Origin: Candidatus Omnitrophota bacterium
GTDB taxonomy: Bacteria; Omnitrophota; Gorgyraeia; 2-01-FULL-45-10
DNA length: 6,298 bases
Assembly (NCBI GenBank): GCA_003140915.1
Contig: PLLI01000030.1
Coordinates: 2,553 to 8,850 of the forward strand
Reading direction: 5' to 3'
Part shown: in pieces, positions 5,728 to 6,298 of the stretch
Layout: each line of letters opens with the position of its first letter
Numbering within the stretch: position 1 is the stretch's first letter
Translations under genes and position numbers: made by a program
Notes under the pieces: model-generated
The model's database searches: none
Seen by the model: the letters and a program-made list of their open reading frames with translations, nothing else
What the model was told of the DNA's origin: nothing

Positions 5728-6298
5728 TCACGAAAACAATACACTGATAGACTCTTCCTCGTGTATCCTCTTTATCGCCTCGCCCAAAAGTGAGGAGACG
5801 GAGAGAACTTTTATCTTATCCAGCATCTTCTCTTTTCCCAAAGGTATGGTATCCGTAACAACCAGTTCTTCCAGACGCGACTTTCTCAATCTCTCGATCG
5901 CGGGTCCGCATAAAACGGCATGCGTAATAGTCGCGTATACGTCCTTGGCGCCGGCTTTTTTTATCGCGTCAACGGCTTCGACGAGCGAACCGGCCGTAGC
6001 GACCATGTCGTCGACTATAACAGCGTGACGGCCTTTGACATCGCCCATTATGTGCATGACTTCCGCTTCTTTGTCATTGACGCGCCGTTTGTCTACGATC
6101 GCGAGCGAACATTTAAGGCGCTTGGCGTAAGCCCTTGCCGTCTTTATGCCGCCGACGTCGGGTGACACTATGACAAGGTTATGATCAAGTTTGAGTTTCT
6201 TTATATATTCCGTAAATATCGTAAAAGCGAATAGATGGTCGAGAGGGATATCAAAGAAGCCTTGGATCTGGCCGGCGTGCAGATCGATGGTGAGGACT
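5728..6298 (-). CDS. prs: Ribose-phosphate pyrophosphokinase (PRPP synthetase), C-terminal 189 residues; N-terminus beyond the right edge
   Basis: Prs transfers pyrophosphate from ATP to ribose 5-phosphate, making PRPP for purine, pyrimidine, NAD, His and Trp synthesis. The frame is open from the right edge (first full codon at 6297) to a TGA at 5730-5728. It begins VLTIDLHAGQIQGFFDIPLDHL, which aligns with about residue 125 of the roughly 315-residue enzyme, so about 40 percent is missing. Visible blocks are the catalytic-loop region VSPDVGGIKTARAYAK, DKRR, VMHIMGDVKGR, the PRPP/ribose-phosphate loop VDDMVATAGSL, THAVLCGPAIERL, VVTDTIPL and the C-terminal IHEEESISVLF. The loop has Ala where many bacterial enzymes have Asp (DMIDTGGT in E. 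coli). The internal GTG at 6168 is not the start, because strongly conserved sequence precedes it. Lying directly before rplY and pth is the common bacterial order. Confidence 0.96.
   Translation of the reverse strand, partial: VLTIDLHAGQIQGFFDIPLDHLFAFTIFTEYIKKLKLDHNLVIVSPDVGGIKTARAYAKRLKCSLAIVDKRRVNDKEAEVMHIMGDVKGRHAVIVDDMVATAGSLVEAVDAIKKAGAKDVYATITHAVLCGPAIERLRKSRLEELVVTDTIPLGKEKMLDKIKVLSVSSLLGEAIKRIHEEESISVLFS

Noticed and set aside
5174..6028. Three plus-strand open frames opposite rplY and prs
   Set aside because: They mirror conserved genes and show no domain or start signal of their own.
5728..6168. Short prs gene starting at the GTG at 6168
   Set aside because: Conserved Prs sequence (IDLHAGQIQGFFD) continues upstream in frame to the window edge, so this is an internal codon of a larger gene.

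Overview
The window is a compact housekeeping block from a Gram-negative (diderm) bacterium. All nine genes lie on the minus strand and read from the right edge to the left edge, in this order: prs (partial, N-terminus off the right edge), rplY/ctc, pth, rpsF, ssb, rpsR, rplI, dnaB and bamA (partial, most of the barrel off the left edge). BamA points to a diderm cell. The order rplY-pth-rpsF-ssb-rpsR-rplI-dnaB is widespread in bacteria and does not name a phylum. The long ctc-type bL25, ssb lying between rpsF and rpsR, and a bamA start overlapping the dnaB stop would suit a little-studied diderm lineage such as Omnitrophota, but that placement is a weak inference. Base and codon use look even along the window; the one clearly AT-rich stretch is the gap upstream of rpsF.

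Region by region: 5728-6298 holds the C-terminal 189 codons of PRPP synthetase. After a 39-nt gap, 4927-5688 encodes general-stress/large-subunit protein bL25, whose TAG stop directly abuts the GTG start of peptidyl-tRNA hydrolase (4348-4926). A 71-nt AT-rich gap with a plausible sigma-70-type promoter separates pth from the rpsF-ssb-rpsR-rplI-dnaB cluster (4276 down to 1361), where gaps are only 9-18 nt. bamA begins at a GTG at 1364 that overlaps the dnaB TGA by 4 nt and has a GGAG Shine-Dalgarno; its frame stays open to position 1.

Together the genes cover nucleotide precursor supply (PRPP), ribosome building (bL25, bS6, bS18, bL9), recycling of stalled peptidyl-tRNA (Pth), chromosome replication (SSB, DnaB) and outer-membrane protein assembly (BamA). 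The tight spacing suggests one or two co-transcribed units, with growth-linked translation and replication genes leading into envelope biogenesis.

I found no mobile element, CRISPR array, RNA gene, phage gene or defence system, and nothing that looks like an undescribed system. The points worth a second look are small: the dnaB-bamA overlap, a seven-G/C run in the bamA linker, a low-complexity insertion in bL25, a PRPP-loop substitution in Prs, and the internal promoter candidate before rpsF.
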